A stretch of DNA of 64,000 nt from Salvator merianae (Eukaryota; Chordata; Lepidosauria; Squamata; Teiidae): NCBI GenBank assembly GCA_003586115.2, contig QVOM02000070.1, positions 2,292,840-2,356,839 of the forward strand. The letters run 5' to 3'. The translations under genes were made by a program, and so were the position numbers. The notes below the pieces were generated by a model. The model did not search any database. It was not told the origin of the DNA and worked only from the letters and a program-made list of their open reading frames with translations. How positions within the stretch are numbered: the first letter of the stretch is position 1; every line of letters begins with the position of its first letter. Shown one piece after another: positions 1 through 11,149 of this stretch.

Positions 1-476
1 AGTACCCCTATAATCCCTTTTTCTTCTTTTTCCAATTTTTCTTCCCATTTCTGTCTTTCTAATTCAAAATTCATCCTTTTTTTATCTTCTTTAAAAACAT
101 CCATCAATTGAGCATACATTAGCCATTGTACCTCTAACCCCTCCTGGTTTAACTGTTCTCTTGTTTTCAAGGATAATTCATCTGTTTCATTATTTTTACT
201 CAACACCTCCTCATATTTAATCCATCTTTCTCTTCTCCCAAATTCTTTAAACAAAGCTTCATGAGGTGAAACCCACATTGGTATTCTAGGATACAATTTG
301 CTCTTGTACTTACTCCAAGTTATCCATAACGCATGTCTTACATAATGACTCTTAAATGCCACATTTACTTTTACTTTGTCATACCATAATTTAAACGTGC
401 AAACCATATCTTAAATCAAAACCTTCCAATTGCAACAATCTGTTATCTCTTAGCCAAAACCATTTAGCAATCCAGC
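1..476 (-). mobile_element. L1-type LINE, ORF2 fragment (runs off left edge)
   Basis: Read on the minus strand, this stretch encodes a segment typical of L1 ORF2 downstream of the reverse transcriptase: WLRDNRLLQLEGFDLRYGLH, then LWYDKVKV, then WITWSKYKSKLYPRIPMWVS, followed by a charged coiled segment rich in K and E. The frame breaks once near 395-405, where an in-frame stop separates the first part from the rest, so this is a decayed copy. It continues past the left edge. The L1 assignment rests on recognising the WYDKVKV and WVSPHEA-type blocks; no alignment was run. Confidence 0.7.
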
Positions 477-2350
477 TTAAACAGCAGGCAGCAAAATATA
501 ATTTTAAATATTTGGCATACATTTTTGATATGGAGCAAAGGTAGAGAATTTGTTGACTTGCTCACTAGTGTCAGGATCTCACTGCCAGAAACAGACACCT
601 TGTTTTGAAAATTATTTGGCAAGGGAAAGTTGACACGGTTTATATGTCCTCGGTCAATCACACCATCACAGATAATTGTAACTCTGGACTCTGAAAACAA
701 ACAAGAAAACCCACTATCAACCCATCACCCCATCCATTTGATTACATGTCTCTCTTAACAGCACGATCCTGCTCATCTTTAGTTACATGTATGTTCCATG
801 GATTCTAGGGGGATGATTTCCCAAGATAATGGTGTCGGTAGCCTGATGTCTGCTGCACTTCCATCTCTGGACCTTTCTCAGGCCCAGCCAACCCTGTAAG
901 CATCCATTACAGATTCTGTGTTTCCTCCCCAGTGTGGTTAATTCTTGTGTGATGGTTACGTTTTGCTAAGAACTGCTAGTTGTTCTGGGAATTCAAAGCT
1001 GTGTTGTGGGAACTAGACCAACTCTAGGAACTGGGTAGAAAAAGCAGGAATTGAAGTTTGATATGCACTCTGAATACCACTGCACTCCTTGTGATCTTTT
1101 ATCAAACAAAAACTTGCTACCATTGTTAAGTCACTCTTGCCTGTGTTCATTGAGCGAGGCCTGGGAAAAGGGATTGCTGACACAAAGGATCCCCCTTTTG
1201 TATCTACACATTGGGTGTAGTTTAACCCTGGAAATGGCCACAATGGTGTGTGAATGCACAGTGCATTTCCCCGGTCAATTCAGGCAGTCTGTTGTCCAAC
1301 AGGCAGTCATGAAACCAATTTGAAGAACACATTCACCCTGATCATCCCTTCCTTCTCCAACTTCCTCACTTGTTCTGGGGCAATGCAGAGCTGTCGAGCT
1401 GTGAAGCACTTTCCATATTGTGCACGTGTGTTGGTTGCAGGCAAATCTTTCTAAGAGACATAAAAATGCCATCTCCTTTTATAATTACCTATGTGAGGAC
1501 ACTTGAAGGCTAATTACATATGACCATGTATTCTCTCTGATACAGAAGCAAACCTCTGGAATACAGATGCATACAAATGATGTTCTGCTCTTCTCTTTCC
1601 TCTGCCAGCCAGAACAGCTGGCATTTTGACTATGCCAACTTTAGGGGGTGAGGTGAGGTGATACATTCACATTGCATCCTTGCCCTGTAGAAGTTCCCGC
1701 AGAAAGGTAAGAGGCAAAAATGCAGTGTCCTGCCTTGCCCAGACTTAACCCCTCTCGTGGGTGAACATTCTATAACTCATTCTTTTTAAAAAAAAAAAAA
1801 AAAGTTTCCTTTTTGGCATTATTTTTAGTGCCTGTCAAAATGTGAATTTAGTTGTGGGAGGTAAGTAAAATTTAACATTCTGATGTAGCATATTTTACAT
1901 GGTTTATGCAAATACCAGAGACTGTGTAGAAAGAAATCCAGTATAAATTTTTGAGCACATGAAAAGTTTCACCATAAATGCAAATATTTATGAAAATTGT
2001 ATAGAAGGAATGGTAACCTTTTAAACCTGAAAAGAAACTGTGTTTTGTCACAAAGAACAAGCTGTTAATTTAAACTTTTGTTTATCTGCGACTCATATTT
2101 AGAGATAAGTGAAGGAAAGAAGTCGACAAATCTTTGGAAAATTGATTTTTCTGTTTCCCTCCCTCAATTTTTCCTTTAAAACAAAGAGAGGGGGCAGAAT
2201 GACTAAAAAAAAAAAGGATTCATATCTGATTTTTGCAGTCCTGAAGAGTCACAACTCAAGATTCCAAATGGAAAAAAAACCAAAAACAAACAGCCCTTAA
2301 TATTTACAGTCCAGTTAATAACATCAAGGGTGACTTTTTCTTTTAGTCAG

Positions 2351-2471
2351 ATTGGGCAGGAAGCTACACAGGCACAGAAGTGGGTAATGAAGCCAATCAC
2401 AGTGTGAAGATGGCTGCTACAGATGAGCAACCAATCAGGGCCATGGAAAGCTGGGCCAGCGAGTGGCCAAT
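2351..2471. promoter_or_regulatory. Cluster of four CCAAT boxes
   Basis: An ATTGG (reverse CCAAT) at 2351 is followed by CCAAT at 2393, 2431 and 2467. The spacings are about 42, 38 and 36 bases. CCAAT pentamers are bound by NF-Y, and regular arrays occur in some promoters and in LTRs. No transcript or gene can be tied to this array, so a regulatory role is an inference. Confidence 0.25.
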
Positions 2472-3044
2472 GAATGGCAAGCACTTATTGTCAAGGAAGC
2501 ATTGCCAGTCTTGGAGACAAAGTGTAGAAAAATGAGATTGGATTTCCATTTAACTGTCCATTAGACTTTTGTGTGTGTGTGTGCGCGCATCTTTAAATGG
2601 GATGCTTTTTCTTAAAGGAGCAACCAAAAATAACCCTGTCTCAATTCAAATTCCCACTGTGCCAGGGAAGCTCATTGGGTCTTATCAACTATGGGTAAAG
2701 TAGCCTTGTGAGTGCCTTGGAAAAGGGAAAGGAAAATGGAAAGGGAAAAGCTAAGGGAGTAAAGCCTGGCATAAAATCCAGAGTCAAACCCCTAAAGCAG
2801 TTGAATGGACCACAGGTCATCCCTCTGGCAGCTCTTGCAGCCAATCCAGGGCCTGATGTCATGTTTACACCCCCTTTGGGTCAACCCTGTGAGGCCAAAA
2901 GGAAAAACTCTGATGCCTGAACAATTCAAAGTTCCATTCCTTTGTGCTGAGACACTTCTCTTTGTCTTCCAACACAGAAAGATGCACTTCCCTTTTGAAA
3001 ACATAAATCTATACTAGGGAATTTCTTGAATCCATCTTTATCAT

Positions 3045-3125
3045 TATTATTGCATTTACATTTTAATTCCTTTATTCTTTTTGTAAACCACTCTGGGAAA
3101 ATAATTTAATAGGTGCAAAAAAGTA
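3045..3125 (+). mobile_element. LINE 3' tail remnant (L2/CR1-like)
   Basis: The string with TTTGTAAACCACTCTGGGAA followed by an A-rich end resembles the 3' terminus shared by L2/CR1-type LINEs, which recurs here near 5650, 27070, 31720 and 54380. It is short and old. Confidence 0.3.
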
Positions 3126-4463
3126 TTCAAAAGACAACAGCATGGCATTCATTAAGGATTGTCGAGGAAACAAAAACAAAGCAATGCGTCTGAATTTTGC
3201 AAATCTGAACCGATATAATTTGCTTGAGAATTTCTTCCACGAATTCAGTTTAGATTCATAGGAGATTCTTGATGCATTGCTTAGGAGGTAGGCATTTTCA
3301 TCTTTGTTGGTTTGATTAAAAATAACAATTTGATTTCTATAATATACTTATGCAAAAATCCTGTTGTTTGGAAAGAAACTGACATTAAAAAGATATTCCT
3401 GTTATCTTAACATTTATTTTTGTACAGTGTGCAACGCTGTTGTAAAATAAATTTATTTAACAATAATAATAGTAAAAAAGATATTTTAGGAGAAATTTAT
3501 TTTAGGGAAAAGAGTAGGCCTTCAAGTAACTATGCAACATAACAGAAACAAAAATTCCATTGTGGCTTTTAAAAAAACAGAAGCAGAAATTCTTCTTCAA
3601 AAACCCTCGTAATTCAGAAAAACAAATACAAAAACTTTTACAAAGCTATAAAAAATTATCAGAAGAGATCATTGGTTGTTGTTTTTCTTTCTTTCTTTTT
3701 TTTTAAAAAAAAAACTCTTGAGCATTCTGTTAATTCATTAAACTAAATTCTGTGTATTCAAATAGAAGAAAAGCTCAATAGTTGTTATTTTGGCTTAGAC
3801 TAAACTACTAGTATATCTAAAATAGAGTGATTCAAGTTTTTGCTAATTTAATAGAATCTCAAGCTGAATCTGCCAAATCCCAAATATTAATTCTCTTTTC
3901 CCTGCATTTCTTTTGCAGTCTTTTCAGCAGATCAAAATCTGTTTAGCCTTTACTGACAGAAGTCATTGCCTGATCCCTGTGAATTTGCTGGATTTCTCAT
4001 CTTGTAATGATGCTTCCAAATTTATTTCCTTAATAGTTCCCTCAGTTTATGAATGCTGTTCTGTTCTGTTCACAGAAAGAAAAAAATGTTGGAACTCCAG
4101 GAGAATATCTAGTCTATATGCTTTATTTCCCAGTTTTTGTCTTAAAGTTATTTTATTTTATTGTATTTAAACTTTGTCAGGATTTTAAATCTGCCGTAGT
4201 AGATGGGAAAGCTCTAAGGAGGATTAGGGATTAAAATTATGCAATGTGTTGGATGCTGGAGCATGTTATCTCTTGGTGCTGGATCGCAAGCCTTATCCAT
4301 TCAATTTACAGATGCTGACATAAATGAGTTTTGCACCGTATGGTCGAACACTCTTATGTTACATCAGCTTGGAAATTTGGCCGCGTTTCTGTGTATTTCA
4401 GGCGTATGCCTTTCTGATCAAATCTGATAAGGTTACTGATCTGTTTGCTCTAGGGTTATCTCT

Positions 4464-4486
4464 TATAAATATGCCCTTTCTTGGAA
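4464..4486 (+). promoter_or_regulatory. HAMP proximal promoter: STAT3 motif and TATA-like box
   Basis: TTCTTGGAA at 4478-4486 fits the STAT consensus TTCN3GAA and is the same nine bases as the STAT3 element known in the human hepcidin promoter. It lies about 125 bases before the hepcidin start codon, close to the human distance. A TATAAATA string sits just upstream at 4464-4471, on the unusual side if it is a TATA box. No GGCGCC BMP-response element was found next to the STAT motif, unlike human. IL-6/STAT3 control is therefore supported; proximal SMAD control is not visible. Confidence 0.6.
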
Positions 4487-4610
4487 CACAACTTCTGACT
4501 CCAATTTGTCCACCTGGGAATAGCACATTCTAAGCTTCTTCTAGAGAAAGGCAGGGAATAAACCCAAGAGATAGAAAGAAAACGTTTAGGACCCTTCTCA
4601 AAAAAAGAAG

Positions 4611-4688
4611 ATGAATCTGAAACTGGTCTGTGTGATCTTCATTCTTCTCATCACTACCACCAGAAGCCTCTGTGCCTTCAAAACACAG
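4611..4688 (+). CDS. HAMP: HAMP exon 1: signal peptide
   Basis: Starts at ATG 4611 and encodes [14 protein letters not shown] and a [12 protein letters not shown] tail, 26 codons in all. The donor is CACAG|GTGAGA. The hydrophobic core followed by small residues is a standard secretory leader. No in-frame upstream ATG competes for the start. Confidence 0.93.
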
Positions 4689-7600
4689 GTGAGAAATACA
4701 CATTTTGATTAAAAAGAAAAAAAAAATCAAAAGTTTTACAGGATCACAATCAAGGCCACATAATGCAGATTAATTCCAAATTCAGTGTCAGGAGAATATC
4801 TTAAGTAAAAAGCCAAATATGCCCTCAAGTAGAGCTTAACATTTGGTGATTGCATGACATTACCATGGCCTTTTCTTGGCAACCACACAGATGTGATTTG
4901 CGGTTTTCTTTTGGGGTGATGTTAAGAACCTGGGACCTTCTCCATGCACAGTAGATGCTCTAGTGAGCTATAGGCAGTAGCAAAGTTTCAAGGATGCAAA
5001 AGAGAATGCAAGTTTAAAACTTGTATAAAAGAAGGAATTTCAGCAAGTGTTGTCCACATTACAACCCATTTTCCATTTGGGAGTTCAACGGGCGAAAGAG
5101 CTTCTTGCCAGCAAGAACTGGCTCTGGATTTGGAGTTTGCTGAGCTGACTTGCAGGCTCAGCAAACTCCCCACATGGCCCCTGTTTTTAGCACTATCTCT
5201 TACTTGCAAGAAACTGGTGCTTTGTTTTTATAAGCTCTGAAGCACTTCCTGAAGGGTTCCCTTTGCCTCTGAAGGTCAAGCAGTGGGATCTAGTTCAGGA
5301 CATTTTGGTGACTTAGGCAATGAGTAATAGGGCACCCACTCCAGATTCTGTGGACAGGATTACTGAACTGTCTTTTCATTCTTATTTCAGCACTAGTGAC
5401 AGGATAGCACTCTTCCCCATATATGGGGTAGCCATCAAGTCCAGGGGCATGGATCAGTTGTGTGACAGATAACAAGTTTGTCCTTCTCAACTAGTCCATA
5501 GCTGAAAGGAGATTGAAAGTAGAGCAGTGAAGATGCACCTATTTACCCTTGCCTTTGCTAAGGAAACAGTTCCCCCCCCCCTACTTTCAGACACTGCTAC
5601 TGTTTTTAGTGTGTGCATTTTACATTCTGGTTTTTAATTGTTGTAAACTTCCCTGAGGCCTTCGGGTAAAGGGGGGGGGGAAATGCAAACAAATAAATAA
5701 AAACAAAAGCCCAGGGGTGGCCACAGCTCTTCACAGCACCTGCCATGTCGCCTGGTTCCTTCACACTGGCAAATAGTAAGTTTGCTTCTAAAGCTGGGAC
5801 TCCCTCTAATTGGTTTTCTAATCCCTGTTCCTCTGCCGTAAAGACTGCCCTGTAGTCTTTATAATAACAGCAACAACAACAAAAATAGGCAGTCAGCCAT
5901 GAACATGAAAACTGGGGGAGCAGATTCTCTACTTTAGACAGCTGATTGAAGGGCATCGTGAAAGGACTGCCAATTCTAAGTTATAAAGGTGTTGTTGGTT
6001 TTGTTTTGTTTTTACTCTCAGGGGGGAAAAGAGGCCCTTGGGGATTTTTTTTTCCTTCCTCAGTTGCCAAAATAGTTGGGCTAGACTTTAATTATTTGTA
6101 CCGTAACATGAGGAAGAGAATGCCGTGTGAGGCAGCAAAATCTCTTTGCTCACCTGGCTTCTTTTCTCTCTGTCAGCCCCCAAGCTGTAGATTATTGGGG
6201 TGTTCTGAACAGTCAGGAAATCTTCCTCTTTGTGTACTATATCTTCCATTACTCTGAGCCAGTGCCTTCTTCAATAGGTGCCATGAGCAGTACAGTTCAG
6301 AATAGGTTAACGGAAACTGCCCTCCTAACTGCTGTAGCAAAAATTCGTGAGGTAACCTAACGTTACTTATTTATGAAGAAGAATCCTCATTTCCCAGTTT
6401 TAAACATAAAGGATAAAATTGCATGTAGAACGCCTCTGGCAGCTCCTCAGAAGAAGGCTATCTCTATTCCTGTGAGGAAAACTGTGTGGAGAGTTTTGCC
6501 ATAGCAGCATTCTGTCTGCCCCACTTACCACAGTGTGACAACAAACACCCTCTGTGGCCTTTGCAACAATCAGGCTTATAATGCAAAATCTCTGGAGATT
6601 ATCCCTTCTATACGTTAAATAATCAAAGATCTAGGAACAGTAACCGAGATTCTAAACGACAAACCAAGATGAGTTGGAAACATCAGAGAGGAATGTTCTT
6701 GTGTTTTACAACCAGAAAGGGAGAGGCAAGTCAACTTATCCCAAAATGTAAAAATCTGGCGTCCAAAAATTTTAGTTTATTGGCAAGGCATGAAGCTGTG
6801 GTTCCAGAAACTGACAGGAAATTTAAGTGATGAGTAACAAACCCCCCCCCCCCGTCTTCCTTCACCTCATATTGGCTTACCACCCTTCATAACATGTTAA
6901 GTTTGAGGCCTGTTCTTCCTTCAGCTGCAAAAAGTATTTCATTTTTTTCACTGTGCCAGATGGGAAATAGAGATTAGAGCCAGCTTTGCCACACTACAAA
7001 GATACAATAAGCTTCACTGTGCTAACAGCAGGTCCACAGAGTTGAGATTTGGGGACGGGAAATAAAAAATCTCAACTTCCGGCATTTCTTTTAAAATCAG
7101 GTGAGGGTTCCTTAACTGAGCATCGCTGGTTTTAAAGGGAAATTATGTACCAGCAATGTAGACTGTAGGACTGTTACATCCTGAGTTTAAAATCCATCTG
7201 TGTATCATTATTTCCTCCCACACAGAAAAGCAAAATAAGGTCATTTTTGGCAGGAATCAGAGTTGTGTTTAATGAAAGGGAATAGCGCCTTTCCACTTTA
7301 ACCTTCTGAAATATCTTTCTGTTCTCCAAAAACCAAAGCACCAAAGCAAACTGTTCTCTCCCCACACTTCTCTTTACAGATGGAAACTGAAAAAAAGCTT
7401 GTCAGCTTGGATCAGAAGATGGCAAAGTCTGGGTTGCAGGTGAGGCTGCAATAGCAAAAAGAAAGAAGAAAAATAAATCATTCCAAAGTGCCCTAGAGTT
7501 GATAGTGTGTGGCCCTAGTGTTCTAATCCTATTTCTAATCCACCTTTTATAGCCTAAAGTATTCATGAGAAGGCGTAAGGCAGACTAACATGTGGACAAA

Positions 7601-9852
7601 TCCACTACAAACCATCTCTAAGCCATCTCAAAGGTCCCTTATGAGGTCTTTTTTCCTGCATGTGACTATAGCTGAGATTCAAAGCCAGGATGTTTGTGTA
7701 CCTTTAGCAAAATCTGAAAATTGTGTGTTTATAAAGTAATAACCCTAGACAGGCTTGTGAATGTGACACAGAAGGTTTTGCAATACTGTGAGCTCCTTGG
7801 AAAAGTTGAAAACAAAACTTGGGAGTTGCCTGCAGTGAGCTTTCAATTAGTAAAAGGGAGACAGTAGTAGAATTGTATAATAGATATACGCTGAACTGGT
7901 TCAGATAGTTTGCAATTCGCAGCAAACAAGCTTGCTTGTGAAATGTTCACATTGAACCAAATATTCTATCAAACTGAATATAGAAAACTGTATTTATTGT
8001 TTTCAAACCAGTTGAAATCAAACGTAAATAACCATTTGTTCAATTAATCTGTTCACCATCAAATCGAACAAACAGGTGTTCAGTTCTATGGTGAACCAAA
8101 CACGTGATTTTAATTCATGCACATCTCTGTGGACGTTCTGATAGGACAAACAGAACTTTTCCTAGACTTTTTAAAAACGTCATTTCTTGTGGTTTGCGTG
8201 CTGCAACCAGAGTAGATCTTCAGTCTGTCCTATCAGCTCTGCCTACTACATTATGCTGCTTGCACCACTAGAATGTGGAAACAAGGGGGCAGTATGGTAC
8301 AGACATAAATTAAGGCCCCCACATTCAGTCCACCTTCAGAAGGAGAGAACACAATAGCATAGTAAGGAGTCCTTTTTCTTGTTGATTTTCTGGGTTACAT
8401 AATGAGGAAGAAAACCTGTTCATCACTTTGCTGATTTATTAGCTCATTCTGAAAGTAGATTGAAGTTGGGTTCAAACCTGGGTAAAGCTGATTCCTAATG
8501 CCTGTCTGTTTGCTAGGCCTATTTTTTTGTCCGTTTCCTTGTCCTTTGTCCTTGTTAGGCACCAGGTTTAAGCTCAGGCTGCATCCAGACAGGCTATAAA
8601 ACCAAGGGTTATCCCAGCACCATGTTGGGATTGCCACACATATCTGTGGCAATTCCAAAATAGCCCTGTATTATTGAGGTGAAATCCTGCAATAACTTTA
8701 TTGCGGGAAAATCAACACCCATCTCCCGGATTTTACCTAAGAGGACTTACCTTGTCTGGAGACCAACTCGCACAATCCACCATCTTGGGAATGGCCAACA
8801 CGCATGTGCAGAGCCAAACTGGGCCAAAAATGGCATCTGCACATGTGCACAGGGCATCAATTGTACACTTCTGGGTACTTTACACCATTGAAATACCTGG
8901 ATGTATGTGCCACGCCATTGCAGGAGCAGCATCCACACAGGTTAGCACCTGCACTTGCGCTGCATTGTTGCCTGGCTGTCTTGGCAACATGTGATAATAC
9001 CAGAAGTACTTTACTCCAGAATATCACTAAATAGACAATTAAGGAAGTAACGTCTGGAGGAGGCCTAAGAGTTTTATACTGCATTAGAGAATTCAATCAA
9101 TTAAATTCATTTTGCATTAGAGAATTCAATCAAATATTTCGCATTTGTGCATATTCGAATCAAATAAAAAATGCACACTTTTGCATTTTCAGAATTCTAT
9201 CGAAATGAACCAGCCTCTTCCTTTGCAAAAGCGGAATATTTGTTTGAATATTTGTGTTTTCGCTGTGCTTTAAGCCATGAAAAGAGCATTTTCCATGAGG
9301 AAAGTATTGTGAAAACCATGAAAATGAACGTGAAAAACTCCTTTTTCAATATTATGATTCACTGATGAAGCGAAAAAATAGATTTTCACTTCGACAGTGA
9401 ATCAAAAATGTGAATGTTGTGTGTGCGCATCCCTAATCTTGCTTGTTGGTCATGTTTGCTCCAGCAGGCTCACACTCTAGGGTCTGTGTTGAGACATAAC
9501 AAAAGGGGCGCCTCAGAGGCGCCTCATAGAGACAGTGTGTGGCCCTCGTGTTCCCAAGTCTTCTCTAATCCACTTTTTCTAGCATAAAATGTTCATGAGA
9601 GGGGGGAGGGGCAGACTGGTGTATGAACAATCCCACCTTGAAGCTGCCTCTGAGCCATCTCGGAGATGCTTTTTTTGTGTGTGTGTCTGATCACAGTCTA
9701 GGACATCACCTTCCATAATGACACTATTCTTTCTCTCCCTACCACAGATGTTGCTGCAGAGATCCAAGCGTTTTGATACTCACTTTCCTATCTGCATCTA
9801 CTGCTGTAACTGTTGTCAGAACAAAGGTTGCGGTAGGTGCTGCTGGTCATAA
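4611..9852 (+). CDS. HAMP: Hepcidin antimicrobial peptide / iron-regulatory hormone (three exons)
   Basis: Hepcidin is a secreted liver hormone that binds ferroportin and lowers iron export; it also has antimicrobial activity. Coding exons are 4611-4688, 7380-7439 and 9748-9852, all in phase 0 with GT-AG introns, giving 80 residues. Residues 1-24 form a signal peptide with a hydrophobic core (VCVIFILLI). A short prodomain follows and ends in the furin-type site QRSKR. The mature peptide is 26 residues, starts [15 protein letters not shown] and holds eight cysteines at mature positions 8, 11, 12, 14, 15, 20, 23 and 24. These spacings match mammalian hepcidin shifted by one residue. The DTHFPIC segment that contacts ferroportin is intact. 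The C-terminus is Trp-Ser, where human has Lys-Thr. An ATTAAA poly(A) signal lies at 10031. The gene faces the Siglec gene tail to tail. Confidence 0.96.
4689..7379 (+). other. HAMP intron 1
   Basis: A 2.7 kb GT-AG intron ending in a TCTTTACAG acceptor. It contains a LINE-like 3' tail at about 5610-5705 with a poly-G run, a poly-C run near 6842, and no second exon-like frame. The rest shows nothing I recognise. Confidence 0.7.
5605..5710 (+). mobile_element. LINE 3' tail (L2/CR1-like)
   Basis: TTGTAAACTTCCCTGAGGCC followed by a G-rich string and an AAATAAATAAA tail resembles the common reptile LINE 3' end. Only the terminus is visible. Confidence 0.4.
7380..7439 (+). CDS. HAMP: HAMP exon 2: prodomain
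   Basis: Sixty bases in phase 0 encode [12 protein letters not shown] followed by KMAKSGLQ. The flanks are TTTACAG and GCAG|GTGAGG. This is the short hepcidin prodomain, with the same three-exon layout as in mammals. Confidence 0.92.
7485..7670 (+). mobile_element. Degenerate GATCAGACA-type MITE
   Basis: It shares the internal string with TCTAATCCACCTTTT, TTCATGAGA and GGCAGACT with better copies at 9481, 15789, 33825 and 47416. The ends are worn. Confidence 0.5.
7925..8130. mobile_element. A/T-rich gtgcaca-type DNA element remnant
   Basis: An AT-rich block full of GAACCAAA and CAAACTG strings, ending in TGCACATCTCTGTGG. The end resembles those of the elements at 48225, 53420 and 56061. Confidence 0.35.
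8578..9010. mobile_element. Non-autonomous DNA element block
   Basis: It begins GGCTGCATCCAGACAGGCTA, similar to ends seen at 13318 and 35523. The later part, with CTTCTGGGTACTTTACACCA, GAAATACCTGGATGTATG and GTTGCCTGG, recurs in opposite orientation at about 45060-45240. Boundaries are approximate. Confidence 0.35.
9080..9437. mobile_element. A/T-rich gtgcaca-type DNA element
   Basis: A block of GAATTCAATCAAAT, GCATTTTCAGAATTC and similar strings that ends TGTGCGCATCCCTAATC. The closing GCATCCCTA matches the 3' end of the larger element at 56061-57229 and the element ending near 61822. It overlaps no coding sequence. Confidence 0.45.
9481..9701 (+). mobile_element. GATCAGACA-type MITE
   Basis: About 220 bases. 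It begins CTGTGTTGAGACATAACAAA and ends TGTCTGATCACAGTCT, which are imperfect terminal inverted repeats. The inner part carries GGCGCCTCAGAGGCGCCTCA, TCTCTAATCCACTTTTTC and GGGGCAGACTGGTGT. The same layout recurs at 15789, 33597, 33825, 41945, 47416 and 53580. It sits 46 bases before HAMP exon 3. Confidence 0.7.
9748..9852 (+). CDS. HAMP: HAMP exon 3: furin site and mature hepcidin
   Basis: Begins after the CTACCACAG acceptor with MLLQRSKR, then the 26-residue mature peptide with eight cysteines and a TAA stop. The furin motif and mature peptide share one exon, as in mammals. Confidence 0.96.
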   Translation: MLLQRSKRFDTHFPICIYCCNCCQNKGCGRCCWS

Positions 9853-10030
9853 GAACGGAAGGCCTCATTGGTACCATTTGTAAGCGATTATTCACCATCT
9901 CAACCGTATGGACAATGGACTTTCTACCTTGCTACCTCTGACCTATTCTTGATTATTTGGCGCTCGGCTTAGTTTTTGTTTTGTTTGTTCTAGATTGTTC
10001 CTAAGAATTACAGCATTTTTTAACGGCATA

Positions 10031-10036
10031 ATTAAA
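10031..10036 (+). terminator. HAMP poly(A) signal ATTAAA
   Basis: ATTAAA about 180 bases after the hepcidin stop, followed by T-rich sequence. It gives a 3' UTR of roughly 200 bases. No AATAAA is closer. Confidence 0.55.
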
Positions 10037-10194
10037 GTGATTCTCCCTCATTAAGGACTTGAATCAAGAGATGTCATGTGCTACCTTCCCCAGACTTACC
10101 TACAGAGAAATACTGCTAATCCTTTTGTAAGTCCCTGCAAATTCCTTGAGCTCCTTTGCCATGCCAAATGTAGCTGGACTGCTCCCGGTACCCA

Positions 10195-10800
10195 GCATTT
10201 TGTGCCTTCTTCTGGGTACAAACACTGCACTGCGCAGCTGTGGCCACATACCAGTCTCCATTGAAGCAGCCGGATGTTTCCCTGGCTGATGTCATGGTGC
10301 GGGTGACCATCATTCACACTGCGAGTGCTGGAAGACCATTGCTAGGATGTTCCAGCCCTTGCAGTGCGAATGGCCCACTGGACTGCAAGGTCTGTTCCAT
10401 CTTAGAATGCTCACTTGTGAACACTGCGATGTAAAGTTTGGAAAGGCCCTTTGTGTGCTGGGACATCCTCATTCTGTTCCAGCAACGTGCAGAATACAAA
10501 CAGCTGGAATGGATCACGAACTATTGCAGAGTCCAGGCCCCAGGTTCGGACTTTGCAGGGCGATCCAGAAACTGCAAATGACTGCGCAGCCACAGTCATG
10601 CAGTCCGCACACATCCTCACCACACGGCACCCAGCAGAGGTACAAAGACCCTGTTCCTGGATTATTCCTCATGTTTCAGGTAAGTCTGTGGACAACTTTT
10701 AAGTCATGGGAGGACTCCGATGGCTTCAAGACCACTGTGGCGGTGTCTGGGTGCGGATGCGGCATTCCATTGGGGGGTGTGGAACATTCCTGCAGGTAAG
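10195..10800. mobile_element. Non-autonomous DNA element (ATTCACACTGCGAGTGCT family)
   Basis: Contains ATCATTCACACTGCGAGTGC, TGGAAGACC and CAGTGCGAATGGCCC. Closely similar strings (ATTCACACTGCAAGCGCTAG, CACAGTGCAAATGC) occur at 24400-24740 and 23560-23990. The copies are GC-rich and partly self-complementary. Boundaries are approximate. Several long open frames here are products of the repeat. Confidence 0.4.
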
Positions 10801-10933
10801 CACAAAAAGGCCCTACTTCTTCCACTTGTGGCTGATCTATCACCACCCTCCTCCTTCCCCCCAGGCTTCTGTGACACTTTATTCTGGGCATTGTTCTCTC
10901 ACCTTTCCTATCATGGAAGAAGGTAGGAATAAC

Positions 10934-10957
10934 GATGATGATGATGATGATGATGAT
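10934..10957 (+). repeat. (GAT)8 microsatellite
   Basis: A perfect run of eight GAT triplets. Confidence 0.95.
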
Positions 10958-11149
10958 AAATTACCTGTAAAGGCCAGGAGCCCAAGGAACTGTGGGATAA
11001 GTGCCCTTGTTTTTTGTTTACGTAAATGGGACCCCTATGATTGCATCATCTTTTAACTGTCACTTTTCTAGGTTCAATGAACCCAAGTACATGAACGATC
11101 TACGTGTGAACCATTTCTAAATTGTCTCTAAGCTCATGTTCACATGTAG

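Larger units (their letters stand above)
480..4460. other. Upstream DNA with no recognised gene
   Basis: No exon with good splice signals or a familiar protein was seen here. It holds A-rich and T-rich tracts (for example 1790-1804 and 3700-3715), a short GT/GC repeat near 2568-2588, a cluster of CCAAT boxes at 2351-2471, and a LINE-like 3' tail around 3060-3115. Open frames in this stretch are short and look like chance. Confidence 0.5.
7440..9747 (+). other. HAMP intron 2, largely repeat-derived
   Basis: A 2.3 kb GT-AG intron. It holds a worn MITE (about 7485-7670), a gtgcaca-type element remnant (7925-8130), a block of a second DNA-element family (8578-9010), an A/T-rich gtgcaca-type element (9080-9437) and a well-preserved MITE (9481-9701) close to the exon 3 acceptor. 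No exon was missed as far as I can see. Confidence 0.6.

Noticed and set aside
10347..10799. 150-codon plus-strand frame
   Set aside because: It lies entirely inside a GC-rich DNA-element block.
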